Below, one piece after another: positions 32,562 through 42,101 of a DNA stretch of 42,508 nucleotides. Source of the DNA: a virus. Under the pieces are notes generated by a model, which saw only the letters and a list, made by a program, of their open reading frames with translations, had not been told where the DNA came from and searched no databases. The position numbers and the translations under genes were made by a program. Numbering within the stretch: the stretch's first letter is position 1; every line of letters begins with the position of its first letter. The stretch lies in the IMG/VR virus record IMGVR_UViG_3300020436_001049, positions 1 to 42,508 of that record. The stretch is one strand, 5' to 3'.

Positions 32562-35500
32562 TTATTGCAGTTGAGTATTACTTTCAAAACCACCACCGGC
32601 ACTACCACTACCACCACCACCACTAAAGGATGGTGTATATGTTCCGGTAGTAGTCACACTAAATGTTGCAGAAGTACCACCAATCTCTACTGTAGCACTT
32701 CTTGTTGTCCCGGCAGTAGCACTTGCAGTTAGTCTAATTTCAAAAGTTTGGTTTGCTGTTATTGTTCCAACATTTGCTGCATTAACAAATGATCCACCAT
32801 TCACACTCACCAGGGCAGATGAATTACCACTAAGATTTACTTGTTTGCTCCCTGTAAAACCACTAACAGTTATAGTACCAGAGTCTTGAGTTGAACTTGC
32901 TGTAGCATTACTTACTGATGATGTAAAACTTGTAGTGTTAAATGATACAGTTTCAGCACCAAATTTAACTGCTCTCATTTTCACTATGCAAGTAGTGACT
33001 GAGTCATTGGAGTCACCATTTACAAATAAATTAAGTGTGCCTGTTCCTGTATAAAAGAATCCAAACTCTAAGTGCATTACAGGTAAATCATTATTATCTC
33101 CAAACTGATCACCGGCGTCATAATATTGATTGCCCTCTTTTATTCCTATAGGCCAGTATTTTGTATATTTAATAGTAGTGTTTTCTTTTATGTCTATGTG
33201 CAATGAAGCTCCCCTAATATCATCATTTTGGACATCATCTATTTCTATTGAACAAGTACCCATATAGAATCCCGGACCTGTACCTATTGATCCAAGAGAT
33301 ACAGAAGTCATGCTTGATCCAAAATTAACTGTCTGACCATTAGCAGATGTTCCCTCAGTTGGTAAAAATAGCTCATTTAATTTTAGCAAAGATGTATTTA
33401 TTTCACCTGCATTGAGAGCTCCTGCATTTATGCTTTGAGTTCCACTAGCAAGATTCTGAACTACACCTGCAACATTGGTTTGAACACCGGTAATGGAGTT
33501 TGTAATATCTGCTTTTGCAACAGAATTTACATTGTTTGTATCATTAGAAGTTCCTTGGTTTGTGACCACATCAGAGCTTGCAAGATCATTGTTATTTTCA
33601 TCAACCAAATTGTCATCAAGTTTTGCACCTACTGTTGCATTTGCTTCTATGCCTGTCAGTTTTGTGTTTTGTGCTGAATCTAAACTTGCAAGATCAGATA
33701 GACCTACATTGCCTTTATTAAATGCTTGAGTGTCAATTACTGTACTTCCTTTTTTGATTCTAAATGTAGTATCTCCTGTAAAGTCTACAGACAGATCACT
33801 ATTTCTTACATCTTCATCTCCCAAAGAATTGTTGCTAGAGTCTTTAAGGTTTGTACCAAGTTTTGCACCAACTGTTGCATTCTCCTCAATATTAGTTAGC
33901 TTAGTATTTTGTGTGCTATCTAAGTCACCAAGATTATTTAGACCAACATCTGATCCAGTAAATTCACCAAAGTTTCCGGTGACTGATCCAACAAATGCAG
34001 AATGATTACCTAAATGATTGACTGCTCTTACCCAAAAAAAGTAATTAGTGCCTGGTGATAGATTCTCTGGATAACCTTGTCTGACTCTCATTATCTTGCC
34101 GGGCTCACCTGTAAGCGTTTCTACAAGATCAGTATCATCAGTAGGTGTAGTATTTGCTGTCTTTCTATAAACCTTTATTGATCTAAGGTTTGTATCTGAT
34201 GGGTTTGTCCAAGAAAGGAATATAGCAACTCTTCTTCCTGTAGTAGCTGACAAGTTGGTAGGATCACCTGGATTCCCTGCTGTACTAACAGCAACATTTA
34301 CAACAGAGCTAAAATCAGAAAAGATACCATCCGGTGTAAAGTGCCTTACTCTAAGATTATAAGTTTTGTTGTCAGACACATTAGCAATAGTCAGATTTGT
34401 GACACCTTTCATAACTCCTATTGATGAGTATTCAGAATCAGTTGATAATTTATATTGGACATCAGTTCCAGAAATGTTGTCATTTGTAGCATTTGTCCAA
34501 CTTGCAATGATATTAATTTTATTTGTAGGTCCATCAATAATGGATTGAACAGTACCACTCAAACCACTTGGAGCAGATATACTTCTATCATCTGAGTCTC
34601 CCGGATCATCATCAGATATTGGTGTTGAGTATTCATTGAATGTAAAAGATGTGACATCTGCACTTGCCTCTCTGAGTGTAAGTTTAGTTGTTAGAAATAC
34701 AGTATCTTCCTCTTCATTAGGCACTAGAGAAGTATCTTGAACTTCAAAAACTTTATTTGTATATCCCAATCTGCTATTTGTAAGATACACCCAATCTCCC
34801 GGTTGAAGTCTCATAAATCCTATTGTGGTTGTAATACCTACTTGAGCAACTTGTCTGCTTTCTCTGAGAAATATTCTTTGCAGTCTTTGAGCTCTAGTTT
34901 GTGAAGTAGTAAAAGGCAACTGCATTTCCATCATCTTTCTATAGTTTGCACTTGACTCACCTGTAGGTGTATCTTCTGCAAGAAATGTACTGCTTTCTTC
35001 AACAGGGCAATCTGTAGCTACATAATCACTATTCTTATCTGGGAAAATAGCTTTTACAGAATTGAACATCTGACCTGTAATTGCTTTTGTTGTAAATGTT
35101 GGTGGTGTAAGAATATCATCATCAGTAATAGTCAGAGATGGTGTCTGAGCAGAAGCAACTATAAGATTGAACTTACCATCAATATAACTTAATTTACCAC
35201 CACATGAAGTCAGCATACTTCTTATAACATCTTCTGGTTGAGCTCCCATATCTGTAAAACCATTGAGTGTATATCTTGTTTCTTGAGTGCCTAAATTATT
35301 GATTGTGACTGATTGATCACAAGTGTTCGCAGCAGATGAAAAACCACCTGCATTAGTTGTATCATTCAACTCTTCTGTTTTTGCTTTCATTCCATAAGTA
35401 GTATTTGAAAGATAATCTCTTATACAAAGAGCTGGATTTGAGCTGAAAGCAGTTGAGTCATCTCTTGGATCAAATACTTCTTTACCTTTTACAATAAAAG

Positions 35501-36143
35501 AAAAATTAGGGAAACTACCAAACTTCTCTTGATCATAGATACATTCAATATAGATATAAGCAACATCAATACCTATGTCATTACTCAACATACCAGGCAT
35601 TGCACCAACAACATGAGAATCTGCTGATGTTTGTGATCCATCAACAAATCTAAATCTAATTAGAGATCCCCCTGTAAAAGCATTGTCATTATCTGTATTT
35701 ACAAATTTAGCTAGAGTCACTCTTTTAAATTGACCAAGAGTTGCTGTCTGACCACTAGGAGCTAGTGATATATTATCTGCTCCTATTTTTATACTTTCTA
35801 AAGAGTTTAGTTTGTGACCGGCAAGAGCTATAACTAAATGTAATTTATGATTGTCAGTCCCAGAAGTCTTTATATTAACTATAGTTCCACCTATTCTGCA
35901 TTCACCATAAACAATTGGTCTTGGTGCAAGAGATGTTCTGTTGGCAAATTTAGTACCAAAGTTTTGACTACCAGCGTCAGTACCTTTGGAAAAAACTGAT
36001 TGCAGAAATGTAGAAGCAAAACTAGCAAAAACACTTGTTAAGAATAAGTCTTTTGAAATCCACTTGAAAACAGCATAGGGCATATACAAAACAACTGCTA
36101 TGAAAAGTGCTGCTTTTATGGCTCTCTTTATATGCTTAGCCAT
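32562..36143 (-). CDS. tail tip / host specificity protein, gpJ-like
   Basis: A 1193-residue tail tip protein. After a hydrophobic N-terminal stretch (IKAALFIAVVLYMPYAVF) it has the tip-protein core (RPIVYGECRIGGTIVNIKTS, CIRDYLSNTTYGMKAKTEEL, DMGAQPEDVIRSMLTSCGG). Two fibronectin type III domains follow (about 520-720; PSGLSGTVQSII and NPGDPTNLSATTG). Then come two copies of a repeat with QNTKLT and NATVGAKL, the fibre signature AGALNAGEINTSLL, a beta-rich receptor-binding-type region and a Gly-rich end (SGGGGSGSAGGGF). It initiates tail assembly and contacts the host receptor. It overlaps the preceding peptidase-like gene by 8 bases. Confidence 0.88.
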   Translation of the reverse strand: MAKHIKRAIKAALFIAVVLYMPYAVFKWISKDLFLTSVFASFASTFLQSVFSKGTDAGSQNFGTKFANRTSLAPRPIVYGECRIGGTIVNIKTSGTDNHKLHLVIALAGHKLNSLESIKIGADNISLAPSGQTATLGQFKRVTLAKFVNTDNDNAFTGGSLIRFRFVDGSQTSADSHVVGAMPGMLSNDIGIDVAYIYIECIYDQEKFGSFPNFSFIVKGKEVFDPRDDSTAFSSNPALCIRDYLSNTTYGMKAKTEELNDTTNAGGFSSAANTCDQSVTINNLGTQETRYTLNGFTDMGAQPEDVIRSMLTSCGGKLSYIDGKFNLIVASAQTPSLTITDDDILTPPTFTTKAITGQMFNSVKAIFPDKNSDYVATDCPVEESSTFLAEDTPTGESSANYRKMMEMQLPFTTSQTRAQRLQRIFLRESRQVAQVGITTTIGFMRLQPGDWVYLTNSRLGYTNKVFEVQDTSLVPNEEEDTVFLTTKLTLREASADVTSFTFNEYSTPISDDDPGDSDDRSISAPSGLSGTVQSIIDGPTNKINIIASWTNATNDNISGTDVQYKLSTDSEYSSIGVMKGVTNLTIANVSDNKTYNLRVRHFTPDGIFSDFSSVVNVAVSTAGNPGDPTNLSATTGRRVAIFLSWTNPSDTNLRSIKVYRKTANTTPTDDTDLVETLTGEPGKIMRVRQGYPENLSPGTNYFFWVRAVNHLGNHSAFVGSVTGNFGEFTGSDVGLNNLGDLDSTQNTKLTNIEENATVGAKLGTNLKDSSNNSLGDEDVRNSDLSVDFTGDTTFRIKKGSTVIDTQAFNKGNVGLSDLASLDSAQNTKLTGIEANATVGAKLDDNLVDENNNDLASSDVVTNQGTSNDTNNVNSVAKADITNSITGVQTNVAGVVQNLASGTQSINAGALNAGEINTSLLKLNELFLPTEGTSANGQTVNFGSSMTSVSLGSIGTGPGFYMGTCSIEIDDVQNDDIRGASLHIDIKENTTIKYTKYWPIGIKEGNQYYDAGDQFGDNNDLPVMHLEFGFFYTGTGTLNLFVNGDSNDSVTTCIVKMRAVKFGAETVSFNTTSFTSSVSNATASSTQDSGTITVSGFTGSKQVNLSGNSSALVSVNGGSFVNAANVGTITANQTFEIRLTASATAGTTRSATVEIGGTSATFSVTTTGTYTPSFSGGGGSGSAGGGFESNTQLQ

Positions 36144-36573
36144 CTACTCTCCATGCCTTAACAATCTTGCAACTTGTCTTTAAAGATATGCCATCTTCTC
36201 CCGGACCCATAATGTTATACCCATCACAAATTCCAGCTAGTTCTGTTTCTTCTTTAAAACAAACTAGATCACCTTTTTGAAGAAAATTAAATTTTGACTT
36301 TGGTACTTCTTTCATACCTTTTTCAACAACTGCTTTATTGATTGCTCCTGCTAGAGTCTTTCCATAATTCTTAATTGATGACATTGCTTGTTTTTCATCT
36401 TTCCAAGAATCCAAACCTTTTGCACCTTTTACAATGTCAGTTCCAGTGATAGCTTTTAGATAAGCATTTACAAACTTTATACAATCCCATTTACCCCAAA
36501 CAAACTTATCATCTTTGTGTTTCAACAAAAATTCAAAGTGCTTCTCTTCCCAATCTATCTTCTTCTTGATCAT
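36136..36573 (-). CDS. NlpC/P60-like tail assembly protein (DUF6950-like)
   Basis: The 145-residue product has FVWGKWDCIKFVNAYLKAIT, where WDC supplies the likely active Cys, as in the NlpC/P60-related tail proteins that precede tip proteins in siphophages. A His is expected in the second half but no obvious HV motif is visible, so peptidase activity is doubtful. FNFLQKGDLVCFKEETELAG and GPGEDGISLKTSCKIVKAWR complete it. It lies between the hub-like gene and the gpJ-like gene, the usual place. Confidence 0.75.
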   Translation of the reverse strand: MIKKKIDWEEKHFEFLLKHKDDKFVWGKWDCIKFVNAYLKAITGTDIVKGAKGLDSWKDEKQAMSSIKNYGKTLAGAINKAVVEKGMKEVPKSKFNFLQKGDLVCFKEETELAGICDGYNIMGPGEDGISLKTSCKIVKAWRVDG

Positions 36574-37238
36574 CTTAAACTTATAGTATGTCTTTCATTA
36601 CCACCAGCTCTACCACCGGCACTTCCACCACCACCACCAGAGCTTGCAGTTCTACCCCAAAGTATTTCTTTGTCTTGAATACTTTTAACAAATCTAAAGA
36701 ATGTATCTGTTGTACTACCTGCAACATATTTTTGTGATTCATTTGTGAATCTAAGATTTGATGGTCTTGTCAAATCAACTAATCTGTTTTCACATTGGAC
36801 TTCTATAAAAGGTGCTGTTGGATCATCTAATATACTGATGTTTGTCATTCTTCCTCTGAAAATAATAAATGTTCCTGCAACAGAGTCTTTATTTGATCCA
36901 TCCATAAAGCCCATTCTCAATTCAATATCTCTGTTCTGATAGTTTTCTGTAGTTGCAATAGTCATTATCTGAGGAGTTATACTTGCTAACTGAATTGAAA
37001 TACCATCAGATTGTATTTCTCTTGTTTCTTTTATCTCAGATATTCTTATTAAATTACCACTACCAATATATGATTCATTGGCATTACTGTTTCCTGTTGG
37101 TAAATTAATATCTTCAAATCCACTCCAAAGTCTTATAGTGTCAGAATCAAACTCAGCTTTTAGAGCAAAGAAAATACCTTGTTGATGTTGTTCAGCAAGT
37201 CTTGTTTGGAGTTTACTTGTTAGGTTTCTGGTTGCCAT
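36570..37238 (-). CDS. tail hub-type protein (DUF2163-like) with Gly-rich end
   Basis: The 222-residue product (QQGIFFALKAEFDSDTIRLW, then RISEIKETREIQSDGISIQL, FRGRMTNISILDDPTAPFIE and VQCENRLVDLTRPSNLRFTN) is like baseplate hub or DUF2163-type proteins of GTA-like tails. The C-terminus is Gly-rich (SSGGGGGSAGGRAGG), similar to the end of the tip protein. It overlaps the NlpC-like gene by 4 bases. The family assignment rests on position and overall pattern. Confidence 0.72.
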   Translation of the reverse strand: MATRNLTSKLQTRLAEQHQQGIFFALKAEFDSDTIRLWSGFEDINLPTGNSNANESYIGSGNLIRISEIKETREIQSDGISIQLASITPQIMTIATTENYQNRDIELRMGFMDGSNKDSVAGTFIIFRGRMTNISILDDPTAPFIEVQCENRLVDLTRPSNLRFTNESQKYVAGSTTDTFFRFVKSIQDKEILWGRTASSGGGGGSAGGRAGGNERHTISLR

Positions 37239-38137
37239 TAGACTACCTCAATTGCTGTTATGCTCACTCCATATCTGCTTACATGATCGGCGTCCCACTC
37301 AACAACAGGTGTTGCAAGTCTAAATAGACCTTTTGGACTTATAAATTTGACAGCATTAGAGTCAGCTAAGTCTTGTCTAAGTGGTGGCATTACCTTTACA
37401 GAAAAGTGATTTTTATCAGAGTTTCCATTATCTGTTTCTGTTGCATTCTCAGTCACCATTACATACTGAACAGGATCAAGAACTAGATTTGCATTTGATA
37501 TATCACTTGCTCTAATACCAAGATAGTCACCTTTTAATATTGTTCCATTTCCTGTATTACCACTAGCTCTAAGTGAAAGAGCATTTGCACCTTGGACATT
37601 TTGTTTAACAGAACAGCTTGAGACTGAGCTTTCATCTGTAAGATATGCAGAAACTTCTACAACTGTTGCACTTACTTTATTTGTTATTTTAAAAGTACCA
37701 TTGTTGTCATTATTGGTGAATCCAGCAATATGAATATAATCTCCATTTACTGCATTTGTAAAAATAGAAGTTGTGCAAGTAATTCTTGAAGTAGACCTAG
37801 TTGCAGATAAAGTCACACTCCCGGCGTCTACTCTTTTTTCTGTTAGCAGATCAGAACTACCATCAAAAGTTCCTTGGTTTGTGAGTGCGTCTGGATCAGC
37901 AAACTCAAAAACATTCTTAGGTCCCTCACAATCTAAAAGAAAGCTTTGCCAATTTCTTGCTTGAGTTCTTGTCATTGGTGGTAAAGCACCAGAGAAAGAC
38001 CAATATGCTCCACCAAAATCTTGAGTATAATCTTTACCTGTATAGATACTTGCACCAGAGCCCACAACTCTAATTAGTTGAAAATTAGAACTCACAAAGT
38101 TTGGTGAGTTTGGCATAGTTATTTTTCTTCTTGCCAT
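37238..38137 (-). CDS. distal tail-type protein
   Basis: The 299-residue beta-rich protein (FQLIRVVGSGASIYTGKDYT, GGAYWSFSGALPPMTRTQAR, NWQSFLLDCEGPKNVFEFAD, and the end KFISPKGLFRLATPVVEWDA) lies between tape measure and hub, where distal tail proteins (Dit, DUF2460 or like) belong. The GALPPMTRTQARNWQSFL theme is frequent in this gene position in marine siphophages. An insert of about 80 residues (GTFDGSSDLLTEKRVDAG onward) looks like an added beta domain. Overlaps its neighbours by 1 base. Confidence 0.72.
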   Translation of the reverse strand: MARRKITMPNSPNFVSSNFQLIRVVGSGASIYTGKDYTQDFGGAYWSFSGALPPMTRTQARNWQSFLLDCEGPKNVFEFADPDALTNQGTFDGSSDLLTEKRVDAGSVTLSATRSTSRITCTTSIFTNAVNGDYIHIAGFTNNDNNGTFKITNKVSATVVEVSAYLTDESSVSSCSVKQNVQGANALSLRASGNTGNGTILKGDYLGIRASDISNANLVLDPVQYVMVTENATETDNGNSDKNHFSVKVMPPLRQDLADSNAVKFISPKGLFRLATPVVEWDADHVSRYGVSITAIEVV

Positions 38138-40887
38138 TATGTACCTCTCAGACTTCTTCTAAAACTACCACCTCTCATTGCACCCTCTGAGACAGCTTGC
38201 TTACTTGCTTCTGTAATTTGTGGCATAAGTGACATAACCTCTGCTCTTACTGTTTGTTGAACACCTGTTGAGAAGTTAAGACTTTGATTTATTATTATTG
38301 GAGTTCCACCCATTGCTCCTTTTGTATTCATATTATTCATCATAGTTCCACTTTGATCCGGGACAAATAACTCCATACCTCTTTCACCTACAAGATATGG
38401 TTTACCTCTTTGCATTCTGCCACCACTAGCACTTTCTCCAAATACATTAAGTTCTGGTTGATACCCCTCATCCCCAGGACTGAGGTTGAATATAGAATTT
38501 ATAATTTTATTGATGATTGCCATTTGCAAAAATATTGAAATAATTTGACTGACAATATTTTTAGCAAAACTTTTAAAACTTTCTAATGCGTCTTGACCAT
38601 CAAGTAGAGCTCTAACAAAGTCATTTGTAAATGAGTTTGTAGCTGATACAACTGCTTGGAGCAACTCTCCAGAGAATATATCAGAAGCACTCTCTACAGT
38701 ATCTCTTAGTGACTCCACTCCATTTTTTGAATGCTCTATAAAATCATCAACACTTTCAAACATAGTTGGATATTTTGCATTAATCTCATTAAATAGTTTT
38801 GTCATTTCAGTTCTATTGTTGAGGATTTCATCTGTAAAATCTTCAAAGGTTATAACTGGATTTTTAGCTTCATCTGCAATTTTTTTCAATGCGTCTGCCA
38901 TTGGTGACAGAACAAGTAAGGATCTCTCCCCCTCATCAACAATTTCTTTTAAGAATGTTTGGAACAGTTTTAGACTTTGTACATCATCTCCAAGTCCCGG
39001 TGGCAACAATCCCTCTTCTTGCAATAGATTTTTATATGCTTTTAAACTTTCTATATTCTCATCCATAGAGAAGAATTTAAGTGTTTCAAACTCACCACCA
39101 CCAGAGAAACCTAATGACTGAGAATCTCCTATACCTTTGTCAATAGCACTTAAAAATTGCTTTGTTGCTTTTTGTATATTCCCTGCTGGTAAGAAATGTT
39201 CAGCAATTCTGCTCATATCTGCATGATCTTTAAATCCTAAGAACTGAGCAAATCTATCCTCACCTGTAAGATTGCTAGCTGATTCTGCTTCAATACCTCT
39301 GATGAATCCTTTGACAATTACTTCACCATCTTTTTCTACTTCTCTAGCTATTATTTGTGCGTCTACAAATCCCTCATCAAGAAAGAGATTTGTCATTATG
39401 TCTCTGTTGGCATTGAGTTGATTTATGGTGTCTTGGTTATTGAAGTCCATAAAGAAACCAAGTTGATCTGCCGGGACTTCTTTTACAATTCCTTGTTTTA
39501 CAAAACCCTCATTGTTTAGTGCTTCAAGAAGTTTTCTATCAGTAAATATTTTTCTCATAATATCCAACTGATTATTAAATGCCTTTGTTCTATTTTGCAG
39601 ATCAAAACCAAACATAGAATTTAGTCTATGTTCTAATTTGGTTTTGACTTTAGTAAGGTCTTGAGTGACTGCAATCATGTCCCTTTCTGATTTTGTAAGC
39701 AGTTGGGTTGCGTCTAAACTCTTCATCATGATTTGTGATAATCTAGTTTCTTCTCTTTGTTGGGCTTGTTTTATAGCTATGTCATCTTCACCAAGATCAT
39801 TATTCTCTTCTGTCACTTTGTTTAGTTCTCTCATGACTGCTGTTGTGACAGCACCGGTCAGAGCTCCCATTGTTAGTAATGCAACACCTCTGGTTTTAAT
39901 TGCAAGATAGATTCCCTCTGCAATAGCAAGAGCTGTAGTAGCAGTTCTGAGCTTATTAACAAGTGAAATAAGACCACCAATACCGGTGATTATATTTGCT
40001 GCGAACATACCTATTAAAGCACCGGTGACTGCTCCAATAATTACATCAAGATTTTTGAGGGCAACTGCAAGAATTTTTGTTGCACCTGCAAGAGTACTAC
40101 CTATAGTTTTTGCACCCCTATCAGACTCTCTAAAGAAATCTGTCAAGTCTTTGGCAATCTCAATGAGTACCGGTTTGAACTCCATACCAATCTTAAATTG
40201 AAACATATCAAATGCGTCTTGTAAGTTTGATATTGCACCTGTAAGAGTATTTGCTCTATCTTCTAATGCAGTTGGAAAGTTTGTTCTTGAGATGTTTCTG
40301 ATATATTCAGAAATTGCCATACCATTTCTATCTACTGATGTTGTGACTCCATTAAATGTTGCCTTGAACTTATCACCCTCAACTTTCATAACAACATTGA
40401 ACTGTTTGAGCATTTCCATTTCACCGGTCATTGCTCTAAATACAGCTTGAGCAAGTACAGAAATGTCTTTGTCAAACGCTGCAGCGAGATTACCAAAGTC
40501 TTGTAAAGCGTCTTGAGTTGGAGTAATACCAGCTTGTAGTAAGGTGATAAATGCTTGAGTCACACCTTGAAGTTGGAATGTTGTTGTTGCTGTAAACTTC
40601 TCAATGATACCAAAAGATATTTCTGCTCCCTCAACAGAGCCAGTCAATGCTTTTAGTGTTGCTTTTAAATCTTCAAAAGACCGGGTGGTTTGAACTATTG
40701 ATCCAAGGGCTTGTACTGCTCCAACTGCTGCAAGAGCAGTTGCAACATTTTTGAGAGAGAGATTTAGACCTTTAGATGATTTTTCAGCTTTATCAAGCTG
40801 ACCTTTCATCTTTTGTAAGTCTTTTTGAAGCTGAGCTGTTTCTGCTCTTATCTCAACTATTAACTTATCTGTGACTGTTCCTTGCAT
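38137..40887 (-). CDS. tail tape measure protein
   Basis: The 916-residue product has the marks of a tape measure. First comes a coiled coil (TAQLQKDLQKMKGQLDKAEK), then the TMP core (TTTFQLQGVTQAFITLLQAG, AFDKDISVLAQAVFRAMTGE, EDRANTLTGAISNLQDAFDM). Hydrophobic segments (LDVIIGAVTGALIGMFAANI) follow, then long helices, and near the end IVSQIISIFLQMAIINKIIN and GERGMELFVPDQSG. It sets tail length and probably forms the channel in the inner membrane. The size predicts a tail of roughly 130-140 nm at 1.5 angstrom per residue. It is the longest tail gene but one. Confidence 0.92.
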   Translation of the reverse strand: MQGTVTDKLIVEIRAETAQLQKDLQKMKGQLDKAEKSSKGLNLSLKNVATALAAVGAVQALGSIVQTTRSFEDLKATLKALTGSVEGAEISFGIIEKFTATTTFQLQGVTQAFITLLQAGITPTQDALQDFGNLAAAFDKDISVLAQAVFRAMTGEMEMLKQFNVVMKVEGDKFKATFNGVTTSVDRNGMAISEYIRNISRTNFPTALEDRANTLTGAISNLQDAFDMFQFKIGMEFKPVLIEIAKDLTDFFRESDRGAKTIGSTLAGATKILAVALKNLDVIIGAVTGALIGMFAANIITGIGGLISLVNKLRTATTALAIAEGIYLAIKTRGVALLTMGALTGAVTTAVMRELNKVTEENNDLGEDDIAIKQAQQREETRLSQIMMKSLDATQLLTKSERDMIAVTQDLTKVKTKLEHRLNSMFGFDLQNRTKAFNNQLDIMRKIFTDRKLLEALNNEGFVKQGIVKEVPADQLGFFMDFNNQDTINQLNANRDIMTNLFLDEGFVDAQIIAREVEKDGEVIVKGFIRGIEAESASNLTGEDRFAQFLGFKDHADMSRIAEHFLPAGNIQKATKQFLSAIDKGIGDSQSLGFSGGGEFETLKFFSMDENIESLKAYKNLLQEEGLLPPGLGDDVQSLKLFQTFLKEIVDEGERSLLVLSPMADALKKIADEAKNPVITFEDFTDEILNNRTEMTKLFNEINAKYPTMFESVDDFIEHSKNGVESLRDTVESASDIFSGELLQAVVSATNSFTNDFVRALLDGQDALESFKSFAKNIVSQIISIFLQMAIINKIINSIFNLSPGDEGYQPELNVFGESASGGRMQRGKPYLVGERGMELFVPDQSGTMMNNMNTKGAMGGTPIIINQSLNFSTGVQQTVRAEVMSLMPQITEASKQAVSEGAMRGGSFRRSLRGT

Positions 40888-41075
40888 TAATCTGGATATA
40901 ACTCCCTAAGTTCATCAAATTCATCTCTGGCTAATGGTGGTGGTTTCCCATCACTATTAAACTCAGCGAATCCTTTTACAGCATTTTGGACTTCTATCCA
41001 GGATGACTTCCAGAAACTCTCCGGAGTCCACCCAATCATCCCACAACAGATTTCAAACAATCTTTCTATGGGCAA
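40887..41075 (-). CDS. tail assembly chaperone, rcc01693-like (DUF2376 / TAC_6)
   Basis: The 62-residue product has the full pattern of this GTA-type family: CCGMIGWTPESFWKSSWIEV, a short helix with VKGFAEF, then PPPLARDEFDELRELYPD. Members act with the next protein upstream as tail assembly chaperones on the tape measure protein. It ends overlapping the tape measure start by one base and follows the rcc01692-like gene by 14 bases. Its presence ties the tail to alphaproteobacterial GTA-like siphophages. Confidence 0.85.
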   Translation of the reverse strand: MPIERLFEICCGMIGWTPESFWKSSWIEVQNAVKGFAEFNSDGKPPPLARDEFDELRELYPD

Positions 41076-41089
41076 CTCATCATCAGCAG

Positions 41090-41434
41090 TTAATCCTGTT
41101 CTGACTTTTTTGAGCTTTGATCATCCTCACTTGGATTGAGTGTCTTACCAAGAATTTGTGATACAGCTGTTGTTGCTGAAACAATCCCTGCTTTATCTAC
41201 TAATTTCATAACATCTTGTAATGATAAATCATTACCACCACCTCTAAGTGCTGGATGAAGTATATTTATAAGATGGGTGACTGAAACATCACCATTAGAC
41301 ATCTGACTAGCAACTTTGAGCAAAGAAGAATTTAGAGCAGTTTCAATGCCCATAATTGCTTCTATAGTCAATCTTGCTTTGTAAGATTTTCCTGCTAAAT
41401 CAAATTCAATCTGACCTTTCAATGGATTTGTCAT
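41090..41434 (-). CDS. tail assembly chaperone, rcc01692-like (DUF3356 / TAC_11)
   Basis: From the ATG at 41434 (114 residues) the sequence TNPLKGQIEFDLAGKSYKAR, then LTIEAIMGIETALNSSLLKV, TVTHLINILHPALRGGGNDL-type region (VTHLINILHPALRGGGND) and SATTAVSQILGKTLNPSEDD fits the GTA gp10 family. GGAGAA stands about 7 bases before the ATG; a start at 41467 would lack one. It overlaps the preceding gene by 29 bases. Unlike lambda G/GT, the two chaperone genes are separate, and no slippery sequence is needed. Confidence 0.82.
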   Translation of the reverse strand: MTNPLKGQIEFDLAGKSYKARLTIEAIMGIETALNSSLLKVASQMSNGDVSVTHLINILHPALRGGGNDLSLQDVMKLVDKAGIVSATTAVSQILGKTLNPSEDDQSSKKSEQD

Positions 41435-41666
41435 TTGACTTTTCTCCTTTATCACTTGCCATTGCAAGTTTGATTTTTAAAATATCATCTCTCTCATCTA
41501 CCTCATAAGAAAGAATCTTGTATTGCTTTTTTGCAATACTTAAAGATTCACCTAATGCTTTGACAAAAGGGATGTGGAGTTCACCCACACCCTCATCATC
41601 AAACCATTTAAAGTCACCTTTGATTGATTTGTTGTTTACCTTTAAATCAACTTTTTGCCAACTCAT
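41406..41666 (-). CDS. hypothetical tail-region protein
   Basis: The 86-residue product has a first half of beta strands (KVDLKVNNKSIKGDFKWFDD, GVGELHIPFVKALGE) and a charged second half (YEVDERDDILKIKLAMASDK). It lies between the tail tube gene and the chaperones. Short proteins here are often described as tail assembly factors. I do not recognise the family. The stop lies inside the rcc01692-like gene. Confidence 0.6.
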   Translation of the reverse strand: MSWQKVDLKVNNKSIKGDFKWFDDEGVGELHIPFVKALGESLSIAKKQYKILSYEVDERDDILKIKLAMASDKGEKSNDKSIERSD

Positions 41667-41677
41667 TGTAAATCCTA

Positions 41678-42085
41678 TTAGCTAAAACTAATTGTGCCAC
41701 TACCCTCTAAGGACAATGAATATGTGACCTCTCCATTAAATTCACCAGCATATTCTAGTGAAGTTATTTGGAAAGCACCCTCATAAGTTCCTAAGTCCGG
41801 TAAGACCACTTGATAATTTGCAAATGATCCACTAGCAAAATTAGTTCTTACTGTAAGTTCAGATGGTTGATCAGTAAAGACTCCAGAGCCAGAAACAGAA
41901 ATAGAGTTAATTCCTGCACCTGCTAGTAAAGTCCTTTTACCACCACTATCTTTGTTGGTCACATCAACAGTTTCATCATTCAATGCAATACTTGTTGATC
42001 TTAGACCTGCAACAGTAGTAAAAGTTTCTGGTGATCCACCATTACCAACTTTAAGTAATAATAATGCTCCTTTTTGTGCTGCCAT
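41678..42085 (-). CDS. major tail (tube) protein
   Basis: The 135-residue product matches the TP901-1/phage_tail_2 tube family: KGALLLLKVGNGGSPETFTT, LRSTSIALNDETVDVTNKDS, ISVSGSGVFTDQPSELTVRT and GEVTYSLSLEGSGTISFS. Hexamers stack to form the tail tube. Position after the tail completion gene and before the chaperones is standard. It is a single-domain version with no Ig-like addition. Confidence 0.9.
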   Translation of the reverse strand: MAAQKGALLLLKVGNGGSPETFTTVAGLRSTSIALNDETVDVTNKDSGGKRTLLAGAGINSISVSGSGVFTDQPSELTVRTNFASGSFANYQVVLPDLGTYEGAFQITSLEYAGEFNGEVTYSLSLEGSGTISFS

Positions 42086-42101
42086 ACTTACTCCTAATAA
42101 A

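Noticed and set aside
32562-36143. Diversity-generating retroelement acting on the tail tip gene
   Set aside because: No reverse transcriptase gene and no template repeat were found in the window.
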